A stretch of DNA of 64,000 nucleotides from Aquabacter sp965279295 (GTDB lineage Bacteria > Pseudomonadota > Alphaproteobacteria > Rhizobiales > Xanthobacteraceae), in NCBI GenBank assembly GCA_965279295.1, contig CBDIHQ010000013.1. One strand, 5' to 3'. The translations under genes were made by a program, and so were the position numbers. This document shows, one piece after another, positions 31,292-39,741 of the stretch. The notes under the pieces were generated by a model that was given only the letters and a program-made list of their open reading frames with translations, did no database searches and was not told the origin of the DNA. The stretch's first letter is position 1. Every line of letters starts with the position of its first letter.

Positions 31292-32154
31292 ACCGGACCG
31301 TCTCGCCCCCTATGCCCGCGCCGGCAACCACGGGCCATACCGCACCCAATCCCGGCTCGCCGCTGGCCACCGCATGGCGCGCCGTCTATCGCCGGCTGAC
31401 CGGCGACACGATGATCCAGTTTCTGGTCATCGCCGTGCTGCTGATCGCCTGGGAGACGGTGACGCGGATGGGCCTGGTCCATCCCTTCCTGCTGCCGCGC
31501 TTCTCCGCCATCGTCGAGCGCATCTTCAATAACGTCGTGGCCGGCAAGGTCTTTGCCGACCTCGGCCTGACGCTCTACCGCGCCGGTGCCGGCTTCATCA
31601 TCGGCGTCGCCGTCGCCATTCCGCTCGGGGTGCTGATGGCGCGGAACGCGACGGTGCGGTGGTTCTTCGATCCGCTGATCTCCATTGGCTTTCCCATGCC
31701 GAAGATCTCGTTTTTGCCGATCTTCATCCTGTGGTTCGGCATCTTCGACACGTCCAAGATCGTGATGATCTCGTTTTCCTGCTTCTTCCCCGTGGTGTCC
31801 GCCACCTATGCCGGCACGCTTGGGGTGGACAAATGGGTGATCTGGTCGGCCCGCTCCTTCGGCGCAACCGAGAACCAGGTGCTGCGGGAAGTCGTCCTCC
31901 CAATGGCTTTGCCGCAGATCATGACCGGCATCCAGATCGCCGTCCCGGTCGGACTGATCACCACGGTGGTGACGGAAATGCTGATGGGCGGGCCGGGCAT
32001 CGGCGGCAGCATGATGGCGGCCGGGCGGTTCGCGGATTCCGTCGGCGTATTCGCAGGGATCGTGGAAATCGCGCTGCTCGGGGCCGTGGTGGTCAAGGGT
32101 GTGGAACGCCTGCGCGCCTATCTGCTCTCTTGGCACACCGAGGCGCGCCACTGA
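31288..32154 (+). CDS. ABC transporter permease (second)
   Basis: A 288-residue permease starting at ATG 31288 (MNRTVSPPMPAPATTGHTAP), overlapping the previous stop by 4 nt. A Pro/Ala-rich cytoplasmic tail of about 40 residues precedes six hydrophobic helices. The EAA loop is VIWSARSFGATENQVLREVV. It is the last gene of the operon and is followed 27 nt later by a strong terminator shared with the convergent SDR gene. The two-permease layout matches the transporter at the left end of the window. Confidence 0.9.
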   Translation: MNRTVSPPMPAPATTGHTAPNPGSPLATAWRAVYRRLTGDTMIQFLVIAVLLIAWETVTRMGLVHPFLLPRFSAIVERIFNNVVAGKVFADLGLTLYRAGAGFIIGVAVAIPLGVLMARNATVRWFFDPLISIGFPMPKISFLPIFILWFGIFDTSKIVMISFSCFFPVVSATYAGTLGVDKWVIWSARSFGATENQVLREVVLPMALPQIMTGIQIAVPVGLITTVVTEMLMGGPGIGGSMMAAGRFADSVGVFAGIVEIALLGAVVVKGVERLRAYLLSWHTEARH

Positions 32155-32181
32155 AACGCCCGCACTGAATGACGGCAAACA

Positions 32182-32212
32182 AAAACCCCCAGGGCAGCAC
32201 CCCGGGGGTTTT
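32182..32212. terminator. Rho-independent terminator between convergent operons
   Basis: AAAACCCCC (32182-32190) pairs with GGGGGTTTT (32204-32212), followed by CTTTT. A-rich sequence lies before the stem and T-rich sequence after it, so it works in both directions for the ABC operon and the SDR gene. Confidence 0.85.
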
Positions 32213-32231
32213 CTTTTGGTAATGCGCGCGT

Positions 32232-32996
32232 CTATTCGGCCGTCCAGCCGCCATCCACCACGAGGGATGATCCGGTCATCAGCGCGGACGCATCGCCCGC
32301 CAGGAAGACGATGGCGCCCATCAAATCCTCCACTTCGCCGATGCGGCCGAGCTTGATCATGGAGAGCACGCTGTTGCGGAATTTCTCGTCCTCGAAGAAT
32401 GGCCGGGTCATGGGTGTCTGCACGAACGTTGGCGCCAGGGTGTTCACCCGTACTTTATGGGGCGCTAGCTCGATGGCCATGGCCTTGGAGAAGCCCTCCA
32501 TCGCCCATTTCGAGGCGCAATAGATCGAGCGCCGGGCGCTGCCCACATGCCCCATCTGCGAGGAAATGTGGATGATGGACCCACCCTTGCCGGCCTTCAC
32601 CATGCCACGCGCCACAGTCTGTGCGACGAAATAGGCGGCACGCACATTGATGCCCATGACGGCGTCGAAATCCTCGATCTTCACATCAAGGAACGCGCTC
32701 GGGCGGTTGGTGCCGGCATTGTTCACCAGGATGTCGAACGGCTCGGTGGCATCGAGCACCTCGCTCATGCGCGGCAGGTCGGTGACATCGAGCGAAAGCG
32801 CCCCGGCCTTCCCGCCTTCGGCGCGCAGCGCGGCGGAAGCGGCTTCCACTTCATCCAGCGTGCGGGCAGCCAGCGTCACATGGGCGCCCGCCTGGGCGAG
32901 CGCGGCAGCCGCCGCAAGGCCGATGCCCCGACCCGCGCCCGTGACGAGGGCGCGCTTGCCGGAAAGGTTGAAGCTTGGCGTCTTCGGCAGATCCAT
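32232..32996 (-). CDS. Short-chain dehydrogenase/reductase (SDR)
   Basis: A 254-residue classical SDR. ATG 32996 follows AAAGGAGAG and starts MDLPKTPSFNLSGKRALVTG. Motifs are TGAGRGIG (cofactor, about 19-26), NNAG (about 94-97), catalytic Ser in IIHISSQMG, and YCASK with Tyr and Lys (about 163-167). Substitutions in the first turn cannot settle NAD versus NADP preference by eye. It follows the cyclase and HisD-like genes on the same strand, but a terminator hairpin at 33090-33113 lies between. It probably oxidises or reduces a hydroxy intermediate of the same pathway. Confidence 0.9.
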   Translation of the reverse strand: MDLPKTPSFNLSGKRALVTGAGRGIGLAAAAALAQAGAHVTLAARTLDEVEAASAALRAEGGKAGALSLDVTDLPRMSEVLDATEPFDILVNNAGTNRPSAFLDVKIEDFDAVMGINVRAAYFVAQTVARGMVKAGKGGSIIHISSQMGHVGSARRSIYCASKWAMEGFSKAMAIELAPHKVRVNTLAPTFVQTPMTRPFFEDEKFRNSVLSMIKLGRIGEVEDLMGAIVFLAGDASALMTGSSLVVDGGWTAE

Positions 32997-33089
32997 GCCG
33001 CTCTCCTTTTCTTTGATCTTTGGCGTCGTGCCGCGCGTGATCTGAGAGGGTGCGGGCATAACGGCGACGGTGGATTTGAAAAAGAAAAA

Positions 33090-33113
33090 GGGGCTCGCGC
33101 AAGCACGAGCCCC
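33090..33113 (-). terminator. Rho-independent terminator after HisD-like gene
   Basis: GGGGCTCG (33090-33097) and CGAGCCCC (33106-33113) form an 8-bp stem. On the minus strand it is followed by CTTTTTCTTTTTC. It would end or attenuate the cyclase-HisD transcript before the SDR gene. Confidence 0.8.
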
Positions 33114-33143
33114 AGTCAGGTCACCCCGGAGGAAGCGGGATGC

Positions 33144-34451
33144 TCATTCTGCCGCCGTGGCGTAGGGGATGTTCCGCCCCCCGTAGCGCCGCACGCGGAT
33201 GTTGGCCTGTTCAGCGTGGCCGGCGAAGCCTTCGAGCATGCACAGGCGCGAGCAATATTCGCCGATCATGGCCGAGGCCGCGTCGGTAAGCACGCGCTGG
33301 TAGGTGCAGGTTTTCAGGAACTTGCCCACCCACAAACCGCCGGTGTAGCGCGCCGACTTCAGCGTCGGCAGCGTGTGGTTGGTGCCGATCACCTTGTCGC
33401 CGAACGACACATTGGTGCGCGGGCCGAGGAACAGCGCACCGTAATTGGTCATGTTGTTGAGGAAATAGTCGGGATCGCGCGTCATCACCTGGACATGCTC
33501 GGAGGCGATGCGGTCTGCTTCCAGAACCATCTCCTCATAGCTGTCGCAGACGATCACCTCGCCATAATCCTCCCACGCCTTGCGGGCGATCTCGGCGGTG
33601 GGGAGAATGGTGAGCAGCCGCTCGATCTCGGCCATGGTCTCGCGCGCCAGCTTCTGCGAATTGGTGAGAAGGATGGCGGGGGAGTTGGGGCCATGCTCGG
33701 CTTGGCCGAGCAGATCGGTGGCGCAGAGTTCGCCATCGACACTCTCGTCGGCGATCACCAGAGTTTCGGTGGGGCCGGCGAACAGATCGATGCCGACACG
33801 CCCGTAAAGCTGGCGCTTGGCTTCCGCCACGAAGGCGTTGCCGGGGCCGACGAGCATATCCACCGCTTCGATGGACTGCGTGCCGATCGCCATGGCGCCG
33901 ACTGCCTGGATGCCGCCCAGGCAATAGATCACGTCGGCGCCGGCAAGGTGCTGCGCGGCGACAATGGCGGGCGCCGGCTGGCCGTGGAACGGCGGGGCGC
34001 AGGTGATGATGCGCTTTACCCCCGCCACCTTGGCGGTGATGACCGACATATGAGCCGAGGCGAGCAACGGATACTTGCCGCCCGGCACGTAGCAGCCGAC
34101 GGAATTGACTGGGATATTCTTGTGCCCAAGAACAATGCCCGGCAGCGTCTCCACCTCGATGTCCTTCATCGAGTCGCGCTGGTGCTGCGCGAAGTTGCGC
34201 ACCTGGCTCTGCGCGAACCGAATATCCTCCAGGTCGCGCTTGGTGAGCTGGGCAAGGCAGGCTTCGATTTCCTGCTCGGTGAGGCGGTAATCCTCCCGGT
34301 CCCAGCCGTCGAACTTGATCGAAAGTTCGCGCACGGCGGCATCGCCCCGCGCCTCGATGTCGGCAAGTATGCCTTCCACCGTGGCGCGGACCTTCGCCTG
34401 GTCCTCGGCGCGCGCTGCGGCGTCTCGGCCGCGCTTCAGAAACTCAGCCAT
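33144..34451 (-). CDS. Histidinol-dehydrogenase-family protein (catabolic paralogue)
   Basis: A 435-residue zinc-dependent, NAD-linked dehydrogenase of the HisD family. ATG 34451 has GGAGGA 7 nt upstream; ATG 34457 is too close to it. HisD features are kept: QAEHGPNSPA (zinc ligands Gln and His), SEHVQVM (catalytic Glu-His), GDKVIGTNHTLPT, and EGFAGHAEQANIRV near the C-terminus with a further His. The gene sits between a cyclase and an SDR, not with his genes. That suggests oxidation of a primary alcohol to an acid in a catabolic route, as in the HpsN sulfopropanediol dehydrogenase subfamily. The substrate is not established. Confidence 0.85.
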   Translation of the reverse strand: MAEFLKRGRDAAARAEDQAKVRATVEGILADIEARGDAAVRELSIKFDGWDREDYRLTEQEIEACLAQLTKRDLEDIRFAQSQVRNFAQHQRDSMKDIEVETLPGIVLGHKNIPVNSVGCYVPGGKYPLLASAHMSVITAKVAGVKRIITCAPPFHGQPAPAIVAAQHLAGADVIYCLGGIQAVGAMAIGTQSIEAVDMLVGPGNAFVAEAKRQLYGRVGIDLFAGPTETLVIADESVDGELCATDLLGQAEHGPNSPAILLTNSQKLARETMAEIERLLTILPTAEIARKAWEDYGEVIVCDSYEEMVLEADRIASEHVQVMTRDPDYFLNNMTNYGALFLGPRTNVSFGDKVIGTNHTLPTLKSARYTGGLWVGKFLKTCTYQRVLTDAASAMIGEYCSRLCMLEGFAGHAEQANIRVRRYGGRNIPYATAAE

Positions 34452-34466
34452 TGGCATGTCCTCCGG

Positions 34467-35417
34467 CTACTTGATGGCCTGCGGATTGATGGGCGAACCG
34501 GCAGCGCCGGGCAGGTGCAGCGGCGGAGCGGTGAAGAAGAATTCGTAGACCTTGTCCGCGTCGCAGTCCTCGGCCAGTTCCTTCAGGTAGAAGATCTCGC
34601 CCATGGAGATGCCGATGGCGGGGATGACGACCCAGTGCCAGGGCTGGTTGGCCTCATCGGTCTCGTTCGGGCGGACTTCGCAGCCCCAGGTGTCGGAGCA
34701 GATGGCGGCGATGTCGGTCTCGCGAATCCAGTAAGCGGTCTCGAACGCGAAGCCCGGCGCATTGCCCCCAGCGTATCCGCTCCAATCGCCCTTGGCGAGG
34801 CAGCGTTCCTGGTGGCCGGTCCGGACGATGACGAAGTCGCCCTTGCGGATCTCCACCTGCTGCGCGGCTGCTGTGTCCTTCAGGTCGGCAATGGTGATGC
34901 CGTAGCCGTCGTCGAGTGAGGCGACGCCCTTGAAGCGGGCGACATCCAGCAGGACGCCGCGTCCCACCATCTTGTCGCGCACATGCTCGATGCCGAGCTT
35001 CTTGGCACCCTTCACGTCCACGAGCTTGGCGTCGTAGCCGTTGTACATCTTGTCATCGAGGAAGATGTGGCACAGCGCATCCCACTGGGTGGACGACTGG
35101 CACGGCATGTTGATGGCATCGTCCGCATAGCGCAGGAAAGGCGCGGGCGTATCCTGGACGCCGGCGACCGCATCGGTGCCGGTGGCGAGCATGGTGTGGA
35201 TCGGGTTCCAGCGGCCGCCGAACAGGCCGGACTGGATCGGCTCCTTCAGCGAGAGGCCGAGCGCGAACGCCTTGCCCTTCTTGATGAGCTTCCCAGCGTT
35301 GACCACATCCTCGGGAGAAACGTTGTTGAGCGTGCCGATTTGATCGTCGGCGCCCCAGCGGCCCCAGTTGGAGAGTTTCTCCGCAGCTTCATAGATTGCG
35401 GCGCGGTTCACTTTCAT
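34467..35417 (-). CDS. Cyclase-family (kynurenine-formamidase-like) hydrolase
   Basis: A 316-residue metal-dependent hydrolase of the cyclase/KynB superfamily. ATG 35417 has GGGAGA upstream and starts MKVNRAAIYEAAEKLSNWGR. The usual metal motif HxGTHxDxxxH appears as QSSTQWDALCH (about 115-125): the first His is replaced by Gln while Asp and the last His remain, as in one branch of the family. Later conserved blocks are GRGVLLDVARFKG and DFVIVRTGHQERC. It lies 15 nt before the HisD-like gene. A perfect palindrome lies 20 bp upstream of its start, between it and the TetR gene. Hydrolysis of an amide or lactone is probable. Confidence 0.85.
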   Translation of the reverse strand: MKVNRAAIYEAAEKLSNWGRWGADDQIGTLNNVSPEDVVNAGKLIKKGKAFALGLSLKEPIQSGLFGGRWNPIHTMLATGTDAVAGVQDTPAPFLRYADDAINMPCQSSTQWDALCHIFLDDKMYNGYDAKLVDVKGAKKLGIEHVRDKMVGRGVLLDVARFKGVASLDDGYGITIADLKDTAAAQQVEIRKGDFVIVRTGHQERCLAKGDWSGYAGGNAPGFAFETAYWIRETDIAAICSDTWGCEVRPNETDEANQPWHWVVIPAIGISMGEIFYLKELAEDCDADKVYEFFFTAPPLHLPGAAGSPINPQAIK

Positions 35418-35436
35418 TGGGCGTCTCCCGATTTTG

Positions 35437-35450
35437 TTATCGATCGATAA
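35437..35450. promoter_or_regulatory. Perfect palindrome TTATCGATCGATAA, candidate TetR operator
   Basis: A perfect 14-bp dyad, flanked by TG on the left and AT on the right. It lies 20 bp upstream of the cyclase start and 158 bp from the divergent TetR gene. It is the best copy of a motif also seen at 19831, 23985, 28472 and 46608. The position fits repression of the cyclase promoter and autoregulation. Confidence 0.65.
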
Positions 35451-35607
35451 ATACAACATGGGGAAATGGGCGCAAGGGGGCTTACGTGCGGTGCAAAATG
35501 CCTGCTGCCCTGCAACATCGAAAGCTGCGCCAACGCAAACATTGGTGTCGCCGGGGGCTGTATGGTCGCTTATGAGTTGCAGGATGGGTCAAGACGCGAG
35601 GGCACGA

Positions 35608-36384
35608 ATGAGCGGCACGGCGGATAGCCGGAAAGCTTCGACACCGGCGTCGGGGAAGGCAGCAGCCAAGGTCTCGGTTCCGGCCAAGGTCGCCGCTCCG
35701 ACCAAGGTGTCGCCTGCGAAATCCGCACCCAGCAAGGCGCCGCCGAAGCGCCGGCTCGCGGCGGTGGACCGGCGGCGGGAGATCCTGGCGAAATCCATCG
35801 AATACTTCGCGCGGGTGGGCTTCGACGGCGGAACCCGCGATCTGGCGCGCCATCTCGGCACCACCCAGCCTTTGCTCTACCGCTATTTCCCCAACAAGGA
35901 AGCTCTGATCCAAGAGATCTACAAGGCGGTCTATCTCGACCAGTGGCGCCCCGGCTGGGACACCCTACTCAGCGACACCACGCGCCCGCTGCGAGCCCGG
36001 CTCCAGATCTTCTATGAGGAATATACCGACACCATTCTCAACCCTCAGTGGATGCGCATCTACTTCTTCGCCGGCTTGAAGGGCGTGAGCATCAACGAGC
36101 GTTATCTCGCGCTGGTGGAGGAGCGCATCCTGGCGCGAATCATCCGGGAATTTAAGCGGGAGGTCGGCATCGAGCCGGCGGACGCAATCGATCCGCGCGA
36201 CCTGGAAATCACCTGGGAACTCCAGGGCGGCATCTTTTATTACGGCGTGCGCCGCTATGTTTACCGCACACCGGTCCATCTCTCGAAAGCCGACATGATT
36301 ACCCAGGCGCTGGACGTCTTCTTCGCCGGCTACAAGGCCGTGCTGGAGAAGCGGGCGGGGGAAAGGACCACGCCCTCCAGCTGA
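35608..36384 (+). CDS. TetR-family transcriptional regulator with basic Ala/Lys/Pro tail
   Basis: A 258-residue regulator. ATG 35608 has GAGGG upstream; in-frame ATGs at 35572 and 35584 are alternatives. Residues 8-50 form a low-complexity basic tail (for example KVSVPAKVAAPTKVSPAKSA), like a histone-H1 C-terminus. The TetR helix-turn-helix follows at about 53-100 (REILAKSIEYFARVGFDGGT, then RDLARHLGTTQPLLYRYFPN). The ligand-binding C-terminal domain is helical. It is divergent from the cyclase operon across the palindrome at 35437. The basic tail may strengthen DNA binding. It is the best candidate for the regulon controller. Confidence 0.88.
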   Translation: MSGTADSRKASTPASGKAAAKVSVPAKVAAPTKVSPAKSAPSKAPPKRRLAAVDRRREILAKSIEYFARVGFDGGTRDLARHLGTTQPLLYRYFPNKEALIQEIYKAVYLDQWRPGWDTLLSDTTRPLRARLQIFYEEYTDTILNPQWMRIYFFAGLKGVSINERYLALVEERILARIIREFKREVGIEPADAIDPRDLEITWELQGGIFYYGVRRYVYRTPVHLSKADMITQALDVFFAGYKAVLEKRAGERTTPSS

Positions 36385-36542
36385 CGAAACCGGGAAGACG
36401 GTGCTGGTTTTGAATCTGTTTCTCGCTCGAAACGATTCTTCTTTGTTCCGAACGTTATAACTGCGCCCTGGGGCGAGGTGGCCCTACGTGCCCAGGGGCG
36501 GGGGGCACAGGGCGAGGCAAGTCTTTAGGACCGAAAAACGCC

Positions 36543-36562
36543 CGCTCCAGTCTCCCGGAGCG
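36543..36562 (-). terminator. Terminator hairpin after DUF1236-like gene
   Basis: CGCTCC (36543-36548) and GGAGCG (36557-36562) form a 6-bp stem. On the minus strand it is followed by GGGCGTTTTTCGG, so it ends the leftward gene at 36627. It may also stop the rightward TetR transcript. Confidence 0.6.
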
Positions 36563-36626
36563 AGCGTGTCTTTCAATCTCAGACATTTCAGCCGCGCCCG
36601 AGGGGCGGGGCGGCTATTTCAGAGGG

Positions 36627-37040
36627 TCACTGAATGACCTGCACGATTCGGCCGGTCTGCGGGTCGACCAGAACAGTACGGTCGTTCACGACCGTGTAGC
36701 GGTAGTTGGTCTGGCCATATTCGGCGGGCACTTCATAATAGGTCACGCCCTGCCGGGGGAGCTGCGCGCCGACCACGACGGGCTCGGAATAAGAGTAGGA
36801 CGGACGGCGCTGCTCGACCACATAGGTCTGGAATCGGGGGCTCTGGTCGCCGACGATGGCGCCCACGACAGCACCACCCACGCCGCCAACCACGGCACCT
36901 ACAGGACCGCCAACCAGCGCGCCACCGATCACCCCGGTGGTGGCGCCTGCGGCAGCACCGCTCTGTGCATTCTGGGCGAGCGCCATACCGGGAACTGCGA
37001 TAATCGCGGCAGCGAGGACAAGCTTCTTAAACATGGACAT
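36627..37040 (-). CDS. Small exported glycine-zipper, DUF1236-like protein
   Basis: A 137-residue secreted protein. ATG 37040 follows CAGGAGAACC and starts MSMFKKLVLAAAIIAVPGMA, a clear signal peptide with cleavage after ALA near residue 22. A glycine-zipper stretch follows (GGALVGGPVGAVVGGVGGAV, about 38-57), as in proteins that associate with membranes. The C-terminal half carries the DUF1236-type pattern YYEVPAEYGQTNYRYTVVND and VDPQTGRIVQVI. Function is unknown; such proteins are common in Hyphomicrobiales envelopes. It is monocistronic, convergent with the TetR gene, and ends at the hairpin 36543-36562. Confidence 0.75.
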   Translation of the reverse strand: MSMFKKLVLAAAIIAVPGMALAQNAQSGAAAGATTGVIGGALVGGPVGAVVGGVGGAVVGAIVGDQSPRFQTYVVEQRRPSYSYSEPVVVGAQLPRQGVTYYEVPAEYGQTNYRYTVVNDRTVLVDPQTGRIVQVIQ

Positions 37041-37180
37041 GGTTCTCCTGGCCCGTGAGCTTGAGAGAGAAGTCTCGAAGCCGCACAATAGCGGAAGAAC
37101 AACTTGAGCGTTGATATGTTCCCGAATTGAATGCTTGTAGAAGTGTCGGAGCGCTCGGCGTACCACAGGCGATGTACGGA

Positions 37181-37603
37181 TCAAGTGTCCCGCGAGGCGC
37201 CCGGCGGCCTCTGTTCATGCTGGTAGGACGTACGGAAACCGTCGGGCGGGGCATTGGTGTGGAGCATAAAACCCCAGGCAGCGATCGCACCTAGCCAGAG
37301 AACCGCGAGATAGACCGCCCAGCGGAAAGCCGAAGCACGGCCTTTTGCCTTGAGGTAGGCGTCGAAGCCGCCGGCGACCAAAAAGCTGAACGACCACAGA
37401 ATGCCCGCGCCGACCAGCACCGGCCAAAGCCACGGTCCCTTGGCCTCCCAGATCGGCGGATAAAACAGCCTGAGGATCGGGGACGCCGCGAGATAGGGGA
37501 TGAAGGAGAGGTAGCCCAGCGACAGGACGCTGAGCCCGGCGGCGGCGAGGAACGCCAGAACCGAGCCTCGCAGGGACCAAATATGGCTGAGAATTGCCTT
37601 CAC
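37181..37603 (-). CDS. Hypothetical membrane protein, about four TM helices
   Basis: A 140-residue integral membrane protein of unknown family. The start is GTG 37603 (MKAILSHIWSLRGSVLAFLA), with AAGG just upstream. Hydrophobic segments lie at about 13-35, 56-80 and 92-113. Between the first two is SFIPYLAASPILRLFYPPIW, and the C-terminal tail (about 115-140) is polar. The gene stands alone between the DUF1236-like gene and the GST gene, with no operon partner. Codon use and GC content match the chromosome, so it is probably a core gene. Confidence 0.55.
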   Translation of the reverse strand: MKAILSHIWSLRGSVLAFLAAAGLSVLSLGYLSFIPYLAASPILRLFYPPIWEAKGPWLWPVLVGAGILWSFSFLVAGGFDAYLKAKGRASAFRWAVYLAVLWLGAIAAWGFMLHTNAPPDGFRTSYQHEQRPPGASRDT

Positions 37604-37797
37604 GCCATTGCCTTCATATCGCAGAGAAGCCCCGACCCCACCGTCGCGGACTGTTGCCTTATGCCTTCTCCCGCCTCCCGGGATGGGGCCACGCGATTAT
37701 GCAGCGATCCCTTTCAGGGAGGCAGAGGCAGCGCCCGAGGGATCTGTGAGCGGCATGCGGCATTCGGAAACGCACGGCGTGTCCAAGGCGTCCGGAG

Positions 37798-38445
37798 CTA
37801 TTTCGGCGCGCCTGCCTGCTTCAGGGCGTGGGCGGTGGAAAATTCCGGCCGGGCAAAGCAATGATCCGCCAGCGCCTTGAAATGAGGGGTGGCGGAGAGA
37901 TCGAGCCCGAACATCTGTGCGCTCATGGCGTGGCCGGCGATGCAGATATCGGCAATGCCGGGGGTGGCCCCAAGGGCGAACGGGGCCGGAGGACGGCGCG
38001 AGAGCAGGCGCTCATAGGTGCCCAGGCCTTTGCCGATCCAATGACCGACCCAGGCCTTGATCGCCTCTTCATCTGCCCCGAACGTTTCGGCCAAATGCTT
38101 GCGGATGCGCGGCACCATTAGGGGATGCGTGTCCGCGACCGTCACCTGCGCCAGCGCACGGGCATAGGCGCGATCGCGAGGATCACGCGGCATCAGCGCC
38201 GGCTCGGGGTAGGTCTCGTCGATATATTCCAGGATGGCGAGGGACTGGAACAGGATATGCCCGTCCTCCTCGACCAGCGCCGGCACCGCATGGGCGGCGT
38301 TGATGGTGTCGAAGTCGGCGGTGAACTGGTTGCCGTGGAGAATATCGACCGACATCTCCTCATAGGGCAAACCCTTGAGGTTCAGCGCGACCCGCACCCG
38401 GAACGAGGCGATGGAGCGCCAGAAACCGTACATGCGAAGCGTCAT
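37798..38445 (-). CDS. Glutathione S-transferase, maleylacetoacetate-isomerase-like
   Basis: A 215-residue GST. The N-terminal thioredoxin-fold domain contains RMYGFWRSIASFRVRVALNL, matching the zeta-class SSCSxRVRIAL region in position, and VPALVEEDGHILFQSLAILE for glutathione binding. The C-terminal helical domain ends with PEFSTAHALKQAGAPK. Zeta GSTs isomerise maleylacetoacetate or maleylpyruvate in aromatic degradation, upstream of FAH enzymes. The Ser-Cys pair at the active site reads Ile-Ala here, so the isomerase role is uncertain. It is the last gene of the long leftward operon that starts with the CocE hydrolase. Confidence 0.82.
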   Translation of the reverse strand: MTLRMYGFWRSIASFRVRVALNLKGLPYEEMSVDILHGNQFTADFDTINAAHAVPALVEEDGHILFQSLAILEYIDETYPEPALMPRDPRDRAYARALAQVTVADTHPLMVPRIRKHLAETFGADEEAIKAWVGHWIGKGLGTYERLLSRRPPAPFALGATPGIADICIAGHAMSAQMFGLDLSATPHFKALADHCFARPEFSTAHALKQAGAPK

Positions 38446-38486
38446 GGCGCTCTCCCGATCGTGGATGCTCGATCTGCGTGGTGGCT

Positions 38487-38511
38487 CCCTCTCCCCGCTT
38501 GCGGGGGAGGG
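38487..38511. repeat. REP-like palindrome, copy A
   Basis: A G/C-rich inverted repeat with core CCCCGCTTGCGGGG and flanks CCCTCT/GAGGG. It faces copy B (38580-38603) in the opposite orientation, forming a paired arrangement in the gap between the GST and amidohydrolase genes. Confidence 0.65.
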
Positions 38512-38579
38512 CTAGGGAGCGGGCGGGAGACTTCACACAAGCTCTCCACCCACATTTCTCGCCATTTCCCCCTCCCTGA

Positions 38580-38603
38580 CCCTCCCCCGCAAGCGGGAGA
38601 GGG
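38580..38603. repeat. REP-like palindrome, copy B
   Basis: Core CCCCCGCAAGCGGG with flanks CCCT and AGAGGG; the same sequence occurs at 43253-43276. Together with copy A it makes a bipartite intergenic mosaic element inside the gap of 192 bp. Confidence 0.65.
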
Positions 38604-38637
38604 AACGCAGTGATTTCAGGGGGATTGGGGCAGTGCC

Positions 38638-39687
38638 TCAGAGGCCGAGCAGCGTCTTGGCGTTGCCGCCGCAGATTTTCGCCTTGGTGGCGTCGTCCAG
38701 CGCGGTTTCCATGACGTGACCGACCGGGTCGCTGTCCGCCATGTCGTAGGGATAGTCGGTTCCCATCACCACATGGTCGGGTCCCATCAGGCGCACGAGA
38801 GCTTCGAGCTGCTCGGTCGAGAACACCACCGTGTCGAGATACATGCGCTTCAGGTAGGTGGTCGGCGCGTGCGGGATCTTCTTCACGTCGGACCGTGCGT
38901 TCCAAGCGTGGTCCATGCGCGCGGAATAGGCGCCCACGAAGCCGCCGCCGTGCACGCCGATGATCTTCAGGTTGGGATGGCGCTCCATCACGCCGTCGAA
39001 GATTAGATAGTGAATGGCGAGGGTGGTCTCGAACGGATTGCCGATGATGTTGTTGAAATAGAAGCGCGACAGGCGCTGCGCCTCGGTGAAGCCGTTGGGG
39101 TGAAGCAACACCACCGCGCCCAGTTCTTCCGCCTTGGCCCAGAACGGGGCGAACTCAGGGTCGGAAATCTCCTTGCCGTGCACGTTGGTGAGGATCTGCA
39201 CACCCTTGTGGCCGGTCTTCATCACGTATTCCAGCTCCTCGGCGGCCATGTGGCCATCCTGGAGCGGCACGGTACCGAGGCTGACGAAGCGATCGGGACG
39301 ACCCGCTACATATTCCGCGAGCCCGTCATTCACCACCCGCGCCGCCTTGCCGGCGATATCGGCGCGCACCGTTGTGTAGCACTGGGGAGGCGGGCACATG
39401 ATGAGCTGCTTGTCGATGCCGGCGGCATCGAGATCCGCAAGGCGCTCGTCATACTGGATCATGCGCGAGGTGCGGTCCTGATCCTGCTTCTGGTTCAGCG
39501 CCTTGGTTTCCGGGCTGCCGAAACGCGCCAGCGGGATGGTCGAAATGTCGAGATGGCCTTCCACGATCTTGTTCGCGGCGGGCACCGCCACATGCGAGTG
39601 GATGTCGAAGGTCAGGCTCGTGGGCCGCGTCGTGGTGCCGTGGCGGCGCGCACCCGAGGGACCGTAGGTGTTCCAAATATCGCTCAT
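38638..39687 (-). CDS. Amidohydrolase family 2 protein, ACMSD-like
   Basis: A 349-residue TIM-barrel metalloenzyme. ATG 39687 (MSDIWNTYGPSGARRHGTTT) follows AGGAAG; the longer frame to 39711 is less likely. The metal motif FDIHSHV is intact (His-Ser-His, about 30-36). Further ligands are in VLLHPNGF and GVHGGGFVGAY, and the catalytic Asp is in MGTDYPYDMAD. This set fits aminocarboxymuconate-semialdehyde decarboxylase and its relatives, which decarboxylate ring-cleavage products. It is 54 nt from the LivF gene in the same operon. It differs from the 5272-6303 homologue by having the normal GTD motif. Confidence 0.88.
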   Translation of the reverse strand: MSDIWNTYGPSGARRHGTTTRPTSLTFDIHSHVAVPAANKIVEGHLDISTIPLARFGSPETKALNQKQDQDRTSRMIQYDERLADLDAAGIDKQLIMCPPPQCYTTVRADIAGKAARVVNDGLAEYVAGRPDRFVSLGTVPLQDGHMAAEELEYVMKTGHKGVQILTNVHGKEISDPEFAPFWAKAEELGAVVLLHPNGFTEAQRLSRFYFNNIIGNPFETTLAIHYLIFDGVMERHPNLKIIGVHGGGFVGAYSARMDHAWNARSDVKKIPHAPTTYLKRMYLDTVVFSTEQLEALVRLMGPDHVVMGTDYPYDMADSDPVGHVMETALDDATKAKICGGNAKTLLGL

Positions 39688-39741
39688 GGGAGACTTCCTG
39701 AAGAGTGGCACCGGGGAAATCGTCCCCCCGGAGCGTTGAAA

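Noticed and set aside
32547..34919. 790-codon open frame on the plus strand opposite SDR, HisD-like and cyclase genes
   Set aside because: It crosses three well-supported genes and a terminator; the translation is a typical GC-shadow with no recognisable motif.
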